DNA from: JAVBMU01 sp031551755
GTDB lineage: Bacteria > Actinomycetota > Actinomycetes > Actinomycetales > Cellulomonadaceae
Direction of reading: 5' to 3'
Assembly (NCBI GenBank): GCA_031551755.1
Contig: JAVBNE010000006.1
Coordinates: forward strand, 105,968-169,967
Length of the DNA: 64,000 nucleotides
This document shows, piece after piece, positions 37,278 to 46,402 of this stretch (position 1 is its first letter; each line of letters begins with the position of its first letter). The notes under the pieces were generated by a model. It did no database searches and was not told the origin of the DNA. It saw nothing but the letters and a program-made list of their open reading frames with translations. The position numbers and the translations under genes were made by a program.

Positions 37278-39095
37278 TCAGCCCAGCAGCTCGCCCACCG
37301 CGGCGGTCGCCCGCTCCACGATGTCCGCGACAGGCACCGACTCTTCGGCACCGACGCGCGTCCGGAACCCGACCACGCCATCGGCCAGCCCTCGGCCCAC
37401 GATGACAAGCAGCGGCACCCCGATGAGTTCGGCGTCCTTGAACTTCACGCCCGGCGAGACCTTCGGCCGATCGTCATAGAGCACCTCGATGCCCCGGTCG
37501 GCCAGCTCGGCCGCAATCCGCGCGGCTTCGTCGAAGACCGCGGTGTCCTTACCCGTGGCCAGCACATGGACGTGGGCCGGAGCGACAGGGGCCGGCCAGG
37601 CCAGCCCGGCCTCATCGTGGTGGACCTCGGCAAGCGCAGCCAGTACCCGGGTGACCCCGATGCCGTAGGAACCCATGGTCACGACGACCTGCTTGCCGTT
37701 CTCATCGAGCACCGTCAGACCGAGTGCCTGCGCGTACTTGCGCCCGAGAGCGAAAATGTGCCCGATCTCGATACCGCGCGCCAGCTCCAGCGGCCCGGAG
37801 CCGTCCGGGGCGGGATCACCCTCGCACACCTCCGCGGCCTCGATCGTCCCGTCGGCACGAAAATCCCGGCCGGCGACCAAATCGAAAACGTGCTTCCCGG
37901 GCTCATTCGCGCCGGTGATCCACCGCGTGCCCACCACCACACGGGGGTCGAGCAGATAGCGGATCGCGGACTGCGTGCCGTCGACGGTAGTCACCTGAGC
38001 CCCCTGCGGACCGAGCATGCCCGGTCCGATGTAGCCCTTGACCAACTCGGGGTGGGCAGCGAAGTCCGCATCCGACGCCGGTTCGACCTCGGCCGGTTCG
38101 ACGGCCGCGGCCAGCCGCTTGAGGTCGACCTCGCGATCGCCCGGCAGACCGACCACGAGAAGCTCGCGATGGCCATCCGGATGGGTCAGTGCCAGCACCA
38201 CGTTCTTGAGCGTGTCGGCCGCCGTCCACTGCCGATCGGCGCGCGGCTGGATCGTGTTCGCAAGGGCAACCAGGGAGTCGATCGTCGGGGTGTCGGGGGT
38301 GTCCTCGACATGGGCGGCCGGGGTGTCGCAAGCATCGACCTCGGCCGGCACGGGCGTGACCACGGCCTCGACATTGGCCGCGTACCCGCCGGGCGAGCGG
38401 ACGAAGGTGTCCTCGCCGATTGCGATGGGCGCGAGGAACTCCTCGCTCCGCGACCCGCCCATGGCTCCCGAGGTCGCCGCGACAATCACGTACTCCAGAC
38501 CGAGGCGGTCGAAGATGCGCTGGTAGGCATCCCGCTGCGCCTGGTAGGAGGTCTCCAGGCCCGCGTCGGAGACGTCGAAAGAGTATGCGTCCTTCATGAT
38601 GAACTCGCGCCCACGGATCAGCCCCGCGCGCGGCCTGGCCTCGTCACGGTACTTCGTCTGGATCTGATAAAGAGCCAGCGGCAGATCCTTGTAGGAGGAG
38701 AACAGGTCCTTGACCAGGAGGGTGAACATTTCCTCGTGGGTGGGCGCCAGCAGATAGTCGGCTGCCTTGCGGTCCTGCAGTCGGAAGATGTTGGGACCGT
38801 ACTCTTCCCACCGGCCGGTCGCCTCGTAGGGCTCCTTGGGGAGCAGTGCGGGGAAATGCACCTCCTGCGCACCGGCGTGAGCCATCTCCTCGCGAACGAC
38901 GGTCTCGATCTTGCGCAAGACCCGTAGCCCCAGCGGCAGCCATGTGTAGATACCAGGGGCCGCCCGCCTAATGTACCCGGCACGCACCAGCAGCCGGTGG
39001 CTGGCGACCTCGGCATCGACGGGGTCCTCACGCAGGGTGCGCAAGAAAAGCGTGGACATGCGCACGACATCGGGGTGCGCCAAAGGATGCGACAT
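37278..39095 (-). CDS. proS: Prolyl-tRNA synthetase
   Basis: A ~605-residue class II synthetase of the bacterial type. It has RLLVRAGYIRRAAPGIYTWLPLG, LLAPTHEEMF (TxE motif), YRDEARPRAGLIRGREFIMKD as motif 2 (in parts), and MGSYGIGVTRVLAA as motif 3. The ~180-residue INS editing domain lies between motifs 2 and 3 and hydrolyses Ala-tRNA(Pro). ATG at 39095 has AGGG upstream. ATG at 39059 (MSTLFLRTLRED) is the more usual family N-terminus and is a good alternative. It converges on the lipoprotein gene at TGATCA. Confidence 0.95.
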   Translation of the reverse strand: MSHPLAHPDVVRMSTLFLRTLREDPVDAEVASHRLLVRAGYIRRAAPGIYTWLPLGLRVLRKIETVVREEMAHAGAQEVHFPALLPKEPYEATGRWEEYGPNIFRLQDRKAADYLLAPTHEEMFTLLVKDLFSSYKDLPLALYQIQTKYRDEARPRAGLIRGREFIMKDAYSFDVSDAGLETSYQAQRDAYQRIFDRLGLEYVIVAATSGAMGGSRSEEFLAPIAIGEDTFVRSPGGYAANVEAVVTPVPAEVDACDTPAAHVEDTPDTPTIDSLVALANTIQPRADRQWTAADTLKNVVLALTHPDGHRELLVVGLPGDREVDLKRLAAAVEPAEVEPASDADFAAHPELVKGYIGPGMLGPQGAQVTTVDGTQSAIRYLLDPRVVVGTRWITGANEPGKHVFDLVAGRDFRADGTIEAAEVCEGDPAPDGSGPLELARGIEIGHIFALGRKYAQALGLTVLDENGKQVVVTMGSYGIGVTRVLAALAEVHHDEAGLAWPAPVAPAHVHVLATGKDTAVFDEAARIAAELADRGIEVLYDDRPKVSPGVKFKDAELIGVPLLVIVGRGLADGVVGFRTRVGAEESVPVADIVERATAAVGELLG

Positions 39096-39157
39096 GCGCC
39101 CAACCCTACCGGCGCAGATCACTGGCCTCGCGCCCTTATCAGCTGCGACGATTGAGC

Positions 39158-40138
39158 ATGCCCGAGCTACCCGAGGTCGAGGCGCTGGTCCGATTCCTCG
39201 ACACCCAGATCACCGGTCATCGCATCGTTGCCGCCGATGTCGCCTCGATCGCCGCGCTGAAGACCTTCGATCCGCCGGCCAGCGCCCTGGTCGGCCGGAC
39301 CGTGTCCGGGGTCCGACGGTACGGGAAGTGGATCGACCTAGTCTGCTCCCTCACGGCGATCACCCCGGCCACAGCCCCAGCCGCTGACTCAGTGGGTCAC
39401 ATGAGTCGGACCGAACGCGCGAGTCGGACCGCCGACGGCGACAGCGACCTGCACCTGGTCTTCCATCTAGCCCGAGGAGGTTGGGTCCGCTGGGCGGCGC
39501 GGGCCACGGCCGCCCCCGTGCGCCCACGGCTCGGGTCGAACGCGGGTGGCCGTGGCGCCGCGTTGGCCTTCCGGGTTCGCTTCGACGACGGCTCCGGTTT
39601 CGACCTCACCGAGGCCGGGACGCGCAAACGGCTCGCGGTCCATGTGGTCCGTGATCCGCTGAGCATCGCACCGATCGAGTCGCTGGGAATCGAGCCGCTC
39701 GACCCCACATTCACGGTGGCGGCCCTGTCCGAGGCGATGACCGCACGATCACAGCAGATCAAAGGCCTCCTGCGGGATCAGTCCGCCATCGCCGGCATCG
39801 GCAACGCCTACTCGGACGAGATCCTGCACGCTGCCAAGCTGAGCCCGTTCAAGCTCACGCGCACCTTCAGTGAGGAAGAGGTCGCCCGCCTGCACGCCGC
39901 AATCGGTGAGGTGTTGACCGAAGCGGTGACGGCGTCGACAGGGAAGCCCGCAGCGGAACTCAAGGACGCCAAACGCCGCGGTATGCGGGTTCACGGTCGC
40001 GCCGGAGAATCGTGCGACGTCTGCGGAGACACCGTACGGGAGGTCTCCTTCGCGGACCGTTCTCTGCAGTATTGCGCCACCTGCCAGACCGGCGGGCAGG
40101 CGCTGGCCGACCGACGGATGTCCAGACTCCTGCGCTAG
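39158..40138 (+). CDS. mutM: Formamidopyrimidine-DNA glycosylase (Fpg/MutM)
   Basis: A 326-residue Fpg. MPELPEVE places the catalytic Pro2 and Glu3, so the ATG at 39158 must be the start (a TTG two codons earlier cannot be). The protein has RRYGKWIDL, H2TH (LLRDQSAIAGIGNAYSDEIL), and a CDVC...CATC zinc finger at the C-terminus. It is a bifunctional glycosylase/AP lyase excising 8-oxoguanine. It is ~40 residues longer than typical because of low-complexity inserts around residues 70-95 and 115-130. It has a strong hairpin after its stop. Confidence 0.92.
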   Translation: MPELPEVEALVRFLDTQITGHRIVAADVASIAALKTFDPPASALVGRTVSGVRRYGKWIDLVCSLTAITPATAPAADSVGHMSRTERASRTADGDSDLHLVFHLARGGWVRWAARATAAPVRPRLGSNAGGRGAALAFRVRFDDGSGFDLTEAGTRKRLAVHVVRDPLSIAPIESLGIEPLDPTFTVAALSEAMTARSQQIKGLLRDQSAIAGIGNAYSDEILHAAKLSPFKLTRTFSEEEVARLHAAIGEVLTEAVTASTGKPAAELKDAKRRGMRVHGRAGESCDVCGDTVREVSFADRSLQYCATCQTGGQALADRRMSRLLR

Positions 40139-40163
40139 ATACTGCCACCGGGCGGACGGACAG

Positions 40164-40189
40164 GTCCGCCCCGCGATTTCGGGACGGAC
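40164..40189. terminator. Bidirectional terminator between fpg and the tyrosine phenol-lyase homologue
   Basis: GTCCGCCCC (40164-40172) pairs with GGGACGGAC (40181-40189) with one mismatch and an 8-base loop. It sits 25 bases past the fpg stop and 14 bases before the facing stop, so it can serve both converging genes. Confidence 0.6.
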
Positions 40190-40203
40190 CCCCTCGGGTC
40201 GGG

Positions 40204-41652
40204 CTACAGACTCGGCCCGAAGTCCTCGCGGAACTTGGCGACAAGAGCATGCTGCCAGTCACCGACCGGCCTGAGCCGACCGTAGAAGAAGCGGAGAATC
40301 TCCGGCTCCTCTGTCCATTCCAATCCACCGACGATCCGACGATTGGCGTACAGCCAATGGATCCGGTCCACGGCGTACTGCACCTGGGAGAGGGTGAAGA
40401 CACGCCGGGGCAGCGCCAGGCGCAGCAACTCCATGTGGGCAAGCGGCTCCGTGCCGTCTGGTTCACGCTGCTCGGACATCGTCCCGCGTTCCATCCCTCG
40501 TACGCCCGAGGCCAGGTAGACGGCGGAGGCCAGCGCGCCGGATGGGTAGTGCTGCTGGTCGATGTGGTCGAGGAAGCGCATGGCGTCGACGTGGGCACCC
40601 AGCCCTCCGGGCGGAGTGACAACCGGGATACCGCGCTTGTCCATCTCCTCGACAAAGTGGGCGATGAACAGCGGACCCTGGTTGATCATGTCCTCGTCCA
40701 AGGTCTCGTCGAGACCGATGGTGATGGCCTCCATCTCACGGACAGACATGCCCCCGTAGGTGAGGAAACCTTCGTACATCGGTACCCAGGCCCGCAGCGA
40801 CTCGTAGATCGACCTGTCGTCGGTGATGATGCCGCCGCCCCGGCCGAACCCGAGCTTGCGGGCCGAGAAGTAGATGACGTCGCACAGCTCGGACATGGCC
40901 AGCCAGATTTCGGCCACCGACCAGTCGGCGCATTCGGGTTCACGGGTCTTGATGAAGTAGAGGTTGTCGGCCAACAGTGACGCGTCCATGACCAACGGGA
41001 TCCCGTGCACGCGGCAGGCGTGCGAGACCGCCCGGAGGTTCGCCAGGGAGAAGGGCTGTCCGCCGACGAGGTTTGTCCCGGCCTCCACGCGGAAGAACGC
41101 GATGCTCTCAGCGCCGTGTTCTTTCACCAACCGTTCGAACGCGGCGACATCCACGTTGCCCTTGAACGGATCATTGCTGCTGACCGACAGCCCCGAGGGT
41201 TCGATGAGTTCGACGACCTGCCCGCCCAACGCCGTGATGTGCGCCTTTGTCGTCGTGAAGTGATAGTTCGTCGCCACGATCATGCCAGGCTTGACATAGC
41301 CGAGCGCGAGGATGTGCTCGGCAGCACGACCCTGGTGCGCAGGCAGGAAGAACTCCTTGCCGAAGACCTCACGCAGTTTGGCGTGCAGCCGCGAGAAAGT
41401 CGCCGAGCCCGCGTAAGCGTCGTCGGCGGTGAGCATGGCCGCCTGCTGCCGGTCGGACATGGCATTAACGCCCGAGTCGGTCAGCATGTCCAAGAACACG
41501 TCCTTGTTCTGCAGCAGGAACGTGTTGTAGCCGGCCTCTTCGATCGCCCGCAGACGTTCCTCGATCGGCAGCAGAGTGAGCTTCTGGATGATGCGAACCT
41601 TGTGCATCTCCAACGGGAACGACTCACCAGAGAAATAGGTCACCTTGGACAT
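40204..41652 (-). CDS. Tyrosine phenol-lyase / tryptophanase family PLP enzyme with altered active site
   Basis: 482 residues from the ATG at 41652, which has AAGGAC upstream. It is a fold-type I beta-eliminating lyase. EEAGYNTFLLQNKD, DMLTDSGVNAMSD, DAYAGSATF, PAHQGRAAEH, NLVGGQPFSLANLRAV, VMDAS, YEGFLTYGGMSVREMEAITIGL (as parts) and GVRGMERG are shared with tyrosine phenol-lyase rather than tryptophanase. The MERG arginine (R389) is the tyrosine-type substrate residue. The PLP lysine is K266 in FSARKL. Differences: the usual Arg in DATR is Leu226, the KKD after the serine is RKL, and the GGHAVF histidine is shifted (GGLGAH). It may cleave or make a different amino acid, or be a non-lyase relative. 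Confidence 0.8.
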   Translation of the reverse strand: MSKVTYFSGESFPLEMHKVRIIQKLTLLPIEERLRAIEEAGYNTFLLQNKDVFLDMLTDSGVNAMSDRQQAAMLTADDAYAGSATFSRLHAKLREVFGKEFFLPAHQGRAAEHILALGYVKPGMIVATNYHFTTTKAHITALGGQVVELIEPSGLSVSSNDPFKGNVDVAAFERLVKEHGAESIAFFRVEAGTNLVGGQPFSLANLRAVSHACRVHGIPLVMDASLLADNLYFIKTREPECADWSVAEIWLAMSELCDVIYFSARKLGFGRGGGIITDDRSIYESLRAWVPMYEGFLTYGGMSVREMEAITIGLDETLDEDMINQGPLFIAHFVEEMDKRGIPVVTPPGGLGAHVDAMRFLDHIDQQHYPSGALASAVYLASGVRGMERGTMSEQREPDGTEPLAHMELLRLALPRRVFTLSQVQYAVDRIHWLYANRRIVGGLEWTEEPEILRFFYGRLRPVGDWQHALVAKFREDFGPSL

Positions 41653-41782
41653 CGATGTCAGGGTCCTTCGGGTCGAGGGGGCCACGGTTGGACACATCGT
41701 AGCTGGCCGGCGTCACTATTTCGGACGAGCCTGAGCCTTGGACGGTTCGGTCGGCGAACTCGCGTGAGAAGGGAGTCTTCGC

Positions 41783-42676
41783 TCAGAACAGCACAGTGGC
41801 GTAGCTGCCGACCTCCTTGAATCCGACCCGGCGGTAGGCCGCACGTGCAGGGGCGTTGTAGTCATTGACGTACAGCGAAACCACCGGGGCGAACTCGGCC
41901 TGAGCGAAGGCGACCACGGCCGCCATCCCACCCAGGGAAAGCCCACGTCCACGGAACTCGGGGTCGACCCACACGCCCTGCACCTGGGCAACATGCCGGG
42001 TCACCGCACCGATTTCGGCCTTGAACACCACCCTCGGCGGGAACCCGGTCATGCGCGCGAAGGAACGTCCGGAGGCGATGAGCATGCGCACCCGCTCCTC
42101 GTAGACGTGGCCGCCCTGCACCGGCGAGTATCCGACTTCCTCGGTGAACATGGCGATCGACGCGGGCAAAATCGTCATCGTCTCGGTGAGCATCGTCTTG
42201 TGGACCTGCGGATCGACCGCGACGGCGGGCGGGTCGGCGATCACCATCGACGGCTGGTTCGCGCGGACATCACGGGCCGTGGGCCACGTGTCCTTGAGGA
42301 AGTCCCAAAGCGCCAACACCGCTTGCTGCTCCCCCACGATCGACGAACTGCGTCGGCCTTCCCTCAGGGCCTGATCGGCGAAGGCGGCGATCGCCTGTCG
42401 GCGACGGCTCGGCTTCATCGTCGGAAGCAGAACCGGAACAAGGTTCGCCCCCGACCAACAGACGGCCTCCAAGGCGCCCTGCGCCGGAAACCCCCACAGC
42501 CGACCGCCAGCCGCGCGCAATCCGCTGCGTTGAGCCACCTCGAGGCGCGCGTCGACCAGGATCGAGTCGATCGGAGTCGCGGCACACAGCCTGCGGGCCT
42601 CACCCACATCACCGTCGCCGAGCACTCGGGCGGGCACCGACCGGGAGCCGATCGGCGCCATCCGCCAGCGTGGCAT
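41783..42676 (-). CDS. GNAT acetyltransferase with N-terminal DUF4081
   Basis: 297 residues. The N-terminal half (LCAATPIDSILVDARLE, GALEAVCWSGANLVPVLL) is a degenerate acetyltransferase-like DUF4081 domain. The C-terminal GNAT domain has VQGVWVDPEFRGRGLSLGG (acetyl-CoA loop) and YVNDYNAPARAAYRRVGF (motif B). This two-domain protein is conserved directly downstream of ispG in actinobacteria. The substrate is unknown. It starts 9 bases after the ispG stop. Confidence 0.88.
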   Translation of the reverse strand: MPRWRMAPIGSRSVPARVLGDGDVGEARRLCAATPIDSILVDARLEVAQRSGLRAAGGRLWGFPAQGALEAVCWSGANLVPVLLPTMKPSRRRQAIAAFADQALREGRRSSSIVGEQQAVLALWDFLKDTWPTARDVRANQPSMVIADPPAVAVDPQVHKTMLTETMTILPASIAMFTEEVGYSPVQGGHVYEERVRMLIASGRSFARMTGFPPRVVFKAEIGAVTRHVAQVQGVWVDPEFRGRGLSLGGMAAVVAFAQAEFAPVVSLYVNDYNAPARAAYRRVGFKEVGSYATVLF

Positions 42677-42685
42677 CGTCGCGGG

Positions 42686-43843
42686 CTACCCGACGGACAC
42701 GACAGGGCCGGTCGCGCCGTCTTCCGTCGGTGTCATCGACTCGGCGATCCGCAGGGCCTCCTCGATGAGCGTCTCGACGATCGCCGACTCCTGGACCGTC
42801 TTGACGACTTCTCCCTTCACGAAGATCTGCCCCTTGCCGTTCCCCGAGGCCACCCCGAGGTCGGCCTCCCGGGCCTCGCCCGGGCCGTTGACGACGCAAC
42901 CCATGACGGCCACGCGCAACGGCACCTCGATACCCTCCAGCCCAGCCGTGACCCTCTCGGCGAGCGTGTACACGTCCACCTGGGCACGGCCGCAGGACGG
43001 GCAGGAGACGATCTCGAGTTTGCGCGGACGCAGCCCCAAGGACTGCAGGATCTGGTTGCCGACCTTCACTTCCTCGACCGGCGGGGCGGATAGAGAGACC
43101 CGGATCGTGTCCCCGATCCCCTGGCTGAGCAGGGCGCCAAAGGCGGTGGCCGACTTGATCGTGCCCTGAAAGGCCGGGCCGGCCTCGGTGACCCCCAGGT
43201 GCAGGGGCCAGTCGCCACGTTCTGACAGCAGCTCATAGGCCCGGATCATCACGACGGGATCATTGTGTTTCACCGAAATCTTGAAATCGTGGAAGTCGTG
43301 TTCTTCGAAGAGAGACGCCTCCCACACGGCGGACTCGACAAGCGCCTCCGGGGTTGCCTTGCCGTATTTCTCCAACAGCCGCGGGTCCAACGAACCGGCG
43401 TTCACCCCGATCCGCAGCGAGACCCCGGCGTCGGCGGCCGCTCGGGCGATCTGTTTGACCTGGTCGTCGAACTTCCGGATGTTCCCGGGGTTGACCCGAA
43501 CGGCGGCGCAGCCCGCATCAATGGCGGCATAGACGTACTTCGGCTGGAAGTGGATGTCGGCGATCACCGGGATCTGCGATTTCTTCGCGATCGCGGGCAG
43601 CGCCAGGGCATCGTCTTGGCTGGGCACCGCAACCCGCACGATGTCGCAGCCGGCCGCCGTGAGTTCCGCTATCTGTTGCAGGGTCGCGTTGATGTCGGTG
43701 GTCGGCGTCGTCGTCATCGATTGCACACTGATCGGCGCGGCGCCACCCACTTCGACCTTGCCGACCCGGATGGTGCGGGTGGGCCGCCGAGGAGCGAGGA
43801 CAGCGGGGGCCGGCTGGGGCATACCGAGGTTGATGGCACTCAC
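42686..43843 (-). CDS. ispG: 4-hydroxy-3-methylbut-2-en-1-yl diphosphate synthase (flavodoxin)
   Basis: A 385-residue TIM-barrel plus Fe-S enzyme with GTG start. VQSMTTTPTTD, AVRVNPGNIRKFD and the cysteine motifs CPSCGRAQVD and VMGCVVNGPGEARE (three [4Fe-4S] ligands) are present. It converts methylerythritol cyclodiphosphate to HMBPP in the non-mevalonate isoprenoid pathway. It follows rseP and dxr in the usual dxr-rseP-ispG order, so two pathway steps are encoded within 3.6 kb. Confidence 0.95.
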   Translation of the reverse strand: MSAINLGMPQPAPAVLAPRRPTRTIRVGKVEVGGAAPISVQSMTTTPTTDINATLQQIAELTAAGCDIVRVAVPSQDDALALPAIAKKSQIPVIADIHFQPKYVYAAIDAGCAAVRVNPGNIRKFDDQVKQIARAAADAGVSLRIGVNAGSLDPRLLEKYGKATPEALVESAVWEASLFEEHDFHDFKISVKHNDPVVMIRAYELLSERGDWPLHLGVTEAGPAFQGTIKSATAFGALLSQGIGDTIRVSLSAPPVEEVKVGNQILQSLGLRPRKLEIVSCPSCGRAQVDVYTLAERVTAGLEGIEVPLRVAVMGCVVNGPGEAREADLGVASGNGKGQIFVKGEVVKTVQESAIVETLIEEALRIAESMTPTEDGATGPVVSVG

Positions 43844-43905
43844 CGGACCAGTATCCCCCTTCGAGGCCGCGACCAGTCAGCTCAGCGGCGCCACACACAC
43901 CGCGT

Positions 43906-45225
43906 TCACGTGATCCGCACGGGGTCGACGATATCCGCGACGATCAACAGAGCACCGACCACGACCAGCACGACGAACATCACGTAGCCGACCGGCATCA
44001 TCCGGGCGAGGTCCGCCGGCCCCGGGCGCGGGAGTCCACGCACCTTCGCCCGAGCACGTTTGGCGCCCTCGTACAGCGCGTTGACGACATGGCCACCGTC
44101 GAGGGGCAGCAGCGGAATGAGGTTGAACAGGAAGAGCGCGATGTTCAGTGCGGCAACCAGGCCCAGGTAGGTGATGAGCTGGTCGGTGAGCGGGGACTCA
44201 CTCTCGGCCACGTCCACCGCGACCCGCCCGAACCCGACGATGCTCATCACCGAGTTCGGATCTCGTGGTTCATCGGTGAAGGCGCTCCGCGCAACCTCGA
44301 AGACCCGCACCGGCAAGGTGGCCACCATGCCGGCAGTCGCCGTGACCGTGTTCCAGGTCTGCTCGGCGGCGAAGGCCGGGCTCTGCGGTTCACGCTCCCG
44401 CAACGGGGTGAACCCGACGTAGTGGCCGGTCTCCGTCACGGGCTCACCGGCCGAATCGACCACCGGCTTGTTCTTCTTGTCGAGGACCTGCCGCTCGACG
44501 GTCGCCGGGGTCACGGTCAAGGTGACCTGCTGGCCTTCGCGTTCGACCACCATCGGCACCGAGGAACCGTCGGAGTCGGCGATCAGATCGGTGAGCTGCT
44601 CCCATTTCTCGACCGGATGGCCGTCGAAGGAGACGACGGTATCCCCTACGGTCAGCCCCGCGGCGACCGCCGGGGATTGCGGGTCGCCCGGCTGGCAGGG
44701 TTTGGTCTCGGTCGTGAGGGAGGGTTGCACGCAGGGCGTCACCACGGCGACTTTCGTCGTGGTGATCGCCGCACCGAAGCCGACGAAGATCACCATCATG
44801 AGTACGAAGGCCACCACGAGGTTCATGAAGGGTCCGCCCAGCATGACCACGATCTTCTTCGGGGCGGACAGGTTGTAGAAGGCGCGGGACTCCTCACCAT
44901 CGTGGATCTCCTCCACCGACGCCTCCCGGGTGTCGGCGATGACCTGGGAGAAGAAGCCGTTGCCCGTGCGCGCACCTTCTGGTGCGGGCGGGTACATCCC
45001 GACCATCCGCACGTATCCACCCGCTGGGATGGCCTTGAATCCGTACTCGGTCTCGCCGCGCCGCCGCGACCAGAGGGTGGGGCCGAAGCCGACCATGAAC
45101 TGACTCACCCGAACGCCAAAGCGTTTGGCCGGCACCATGTGTCCGAGCTCATGGAGCACGACGGAGACCACCACACCCACGACCACAACCACAATGGCGA
45201 TCACCACGGCCACAGTTGACTCCAT
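43906..45225 (-). CDS. rseP: Site-2 protease, RseP/M50 family
   Basis: A 439-residue intramembrane zinc protease. HELGH is at 25-29 in the first membrane helix. A PDZ domain lies around 190-260 (GLTVGDTVVSFDG). NLIPLLPLDGGHVV carries the third zinc ligand. About four membrane segments are present, with a charged insert PPAPEGARTGNGFF before the second. It cleaves membrane-bound anti-sigma factors after a first protease cut. It starts 7 bases after the dxr stop. Confidence 0.94.
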   Translation of the reverse strand: MESTVAVVIAIVVVVVGVVVSVVLHELGHMVPAKRFGVRVSQFMVGFGPTLWSRRRGETEYGFKAIPAGGYVRMVGMYPPAPEGARTGNGFFSQVIADTREASVEEIHDGEESRAFYNLSAPKKIVVMLGGPFMNLVVAFVLMMVIFVGFGAAITTTKVAVVTPCVQPSLTTETKPCQPGDPQSPAVAAGLTVGDTVVSFDGHPVEKWEQLTDLIADSDGSSVPMVVEREGQQVTLTVTPATVERQVLDKKNKPVVDSAGEPVTETGHYVGFTPLREREPQSPAFAAEQTWNTVTATAGMVATLPVRVFEVARSAFTDEPRDPNSVMSIVGFGRVAVDVAESESPLTDQLITYLGLVAALNIALFLFNLIPLLPLDGGHVVNALYEGAKRARAKVRGLPRPGPADLARMMPVGYVMFVVLVVVGALLIVADIVDPVRIT

Positions 45226-45232
45226 TCGTTCC

Positions 45233-46402
45233 TCATCGGGTCAGGATCTCCCGCGCCCGGGTGCGGGCCCATGTCTCCGCCTGATCCACGCACTCCAACG
45301 TCAGTGCACCCGCATCGGTTCCGTCATGATCCGCTAACACGGCCTCGACCGTGGTCACGATTCTCCCGAAACCCACACGACCCGCCAGGAACGCCGCCAC
45401 AGCCTCCTCATTAGCGGCGTTGAAGACGGCCGGGTGGGTCGCACTGGCGGACACGGCCGCGCGGGCCAGACTTACCGCCGGGAAAGCTCCGTCGTCGAGG
45501 GGTTCGAACGTCCACTGGGTGGCCTTCGACCAGTCGCAGGGCGACGACACCTCCTCGAGCCGGTCAGGCCAAGAGAGTCCCAGGGCAATGGGAAGTCGCA
45601 TATCCGGCGGAGATGCCTGGGCCAGCGTGGAACCGTCCACGAACTCGACCATCGAATGCACAACGGACTGTGGGTGCACCACCACGGTGATGTCGCCTAC
45701 GGGGATGTCGAAGAGCAGATGCGCCTCGATCAGCTCCAATCCCTTGTTCATCAGACTGGCCGAGTTGATCGTCACCACCGGCCCCATGGACCACGTCGGG
45801 TGAGCCATGGCCTGGTCCGGTGTCGCGGCAGCCACATCTTTCGCGGACCAGCCGCGGAATGGCCCACCGGAGGCCGTCAAGATCAGCCGACGGACCTCGG
45901 CGTCACTGCCCGAACGTAACGCCTGCGCCATCGCGGAGTGTTCGGAGTCGACCGGAACCAGCTGGTCGGGCCGCTGCTGGGCAGCCTTGACCAGCGGCCC
46001 GCCCGCCACAAGGGACTCCTTGTTGGCGAGGGCGAGCGTCGAACCCGCGCCGAGTGCCGCTAGCGTGGGCCCGAGGCCGACGGACCCCGTGATGCCGTTG
46101 AGGACCACGTCACTGCCCATGCCTGCGATCTCGGCGGCCGACTCGGGGCCGGCGAGGACCCGCGGGGCCACCCCGTAGGCGCCCAGCACCGTCACCAGTT
46201 CGCTCGCGCGAGCCGCATCGGCGATCGCCACCGTGTGCACGCCAAGCCGGGCGGCCTGCCGGGCCAGCAGATCGAGATCCTTGCCGCCGGCGCTGATCGC
46301 CTCCACGCGAAAACGCGCGGGATTCGCCTCCACCACCTCGATGGCCTGGGTGCCGATCGAACCGGTCGAACCGAGCAGGGTCACCGTGCGGGTGGTGGTC
46401 AC
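45233..46402 (-). CDS. dxr: 1-deoxy-D-xylulose 5-phosphate reductoisomerase
   Basis: A 389-residue Dxr. GTG start at 46402 overlaps the preceding stop as GTGA. It has the NADPH motif LLGSTGSIGTQAIEVV, LANKESLVAGG, DSEHSA (metal-binding), and ASGGPFRGW. The C-terminal helical domain ends the protein. It makes 2-C-methylerythritol 4-phosphate, the committed step of the non-mevalonate pathway, and works upstream of IspG encoded next door. Confidence 0.96.
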   Translation of the reverse strand: MTTTRTVTLLGSTGSIGTQAIEVVEANPARFRVEAISAGGKDLDLLARQAARLGVHTVAIADAARASELVTVLGAYGVAPRVLAGPESAAEIAGMGSDVVLNGITGSVGLGPTLAALGAGSTLALANKESLVAGGPLVKAAQQRPDQLVPVDSEHSAMAQALRSGSDAEVRRLILTASGGPFRGWSAKDVAAATPDQAMAHPTWSMGPVVTINSASLMNKGLELIEAHLLFDIPVGDITVVVHPQSVVHSMVEFVDGSTLAQASPPDMRLPIALGLSWPDRLEEVSSPCDWSKATQWTFEPLDDGAFPAVSLARAAVSASATHPAVFNAANEEAVAAFLAGRVGFGRIVTTVEAVLADHDGTDAGALTLECVDQAETWARTRAREILTR

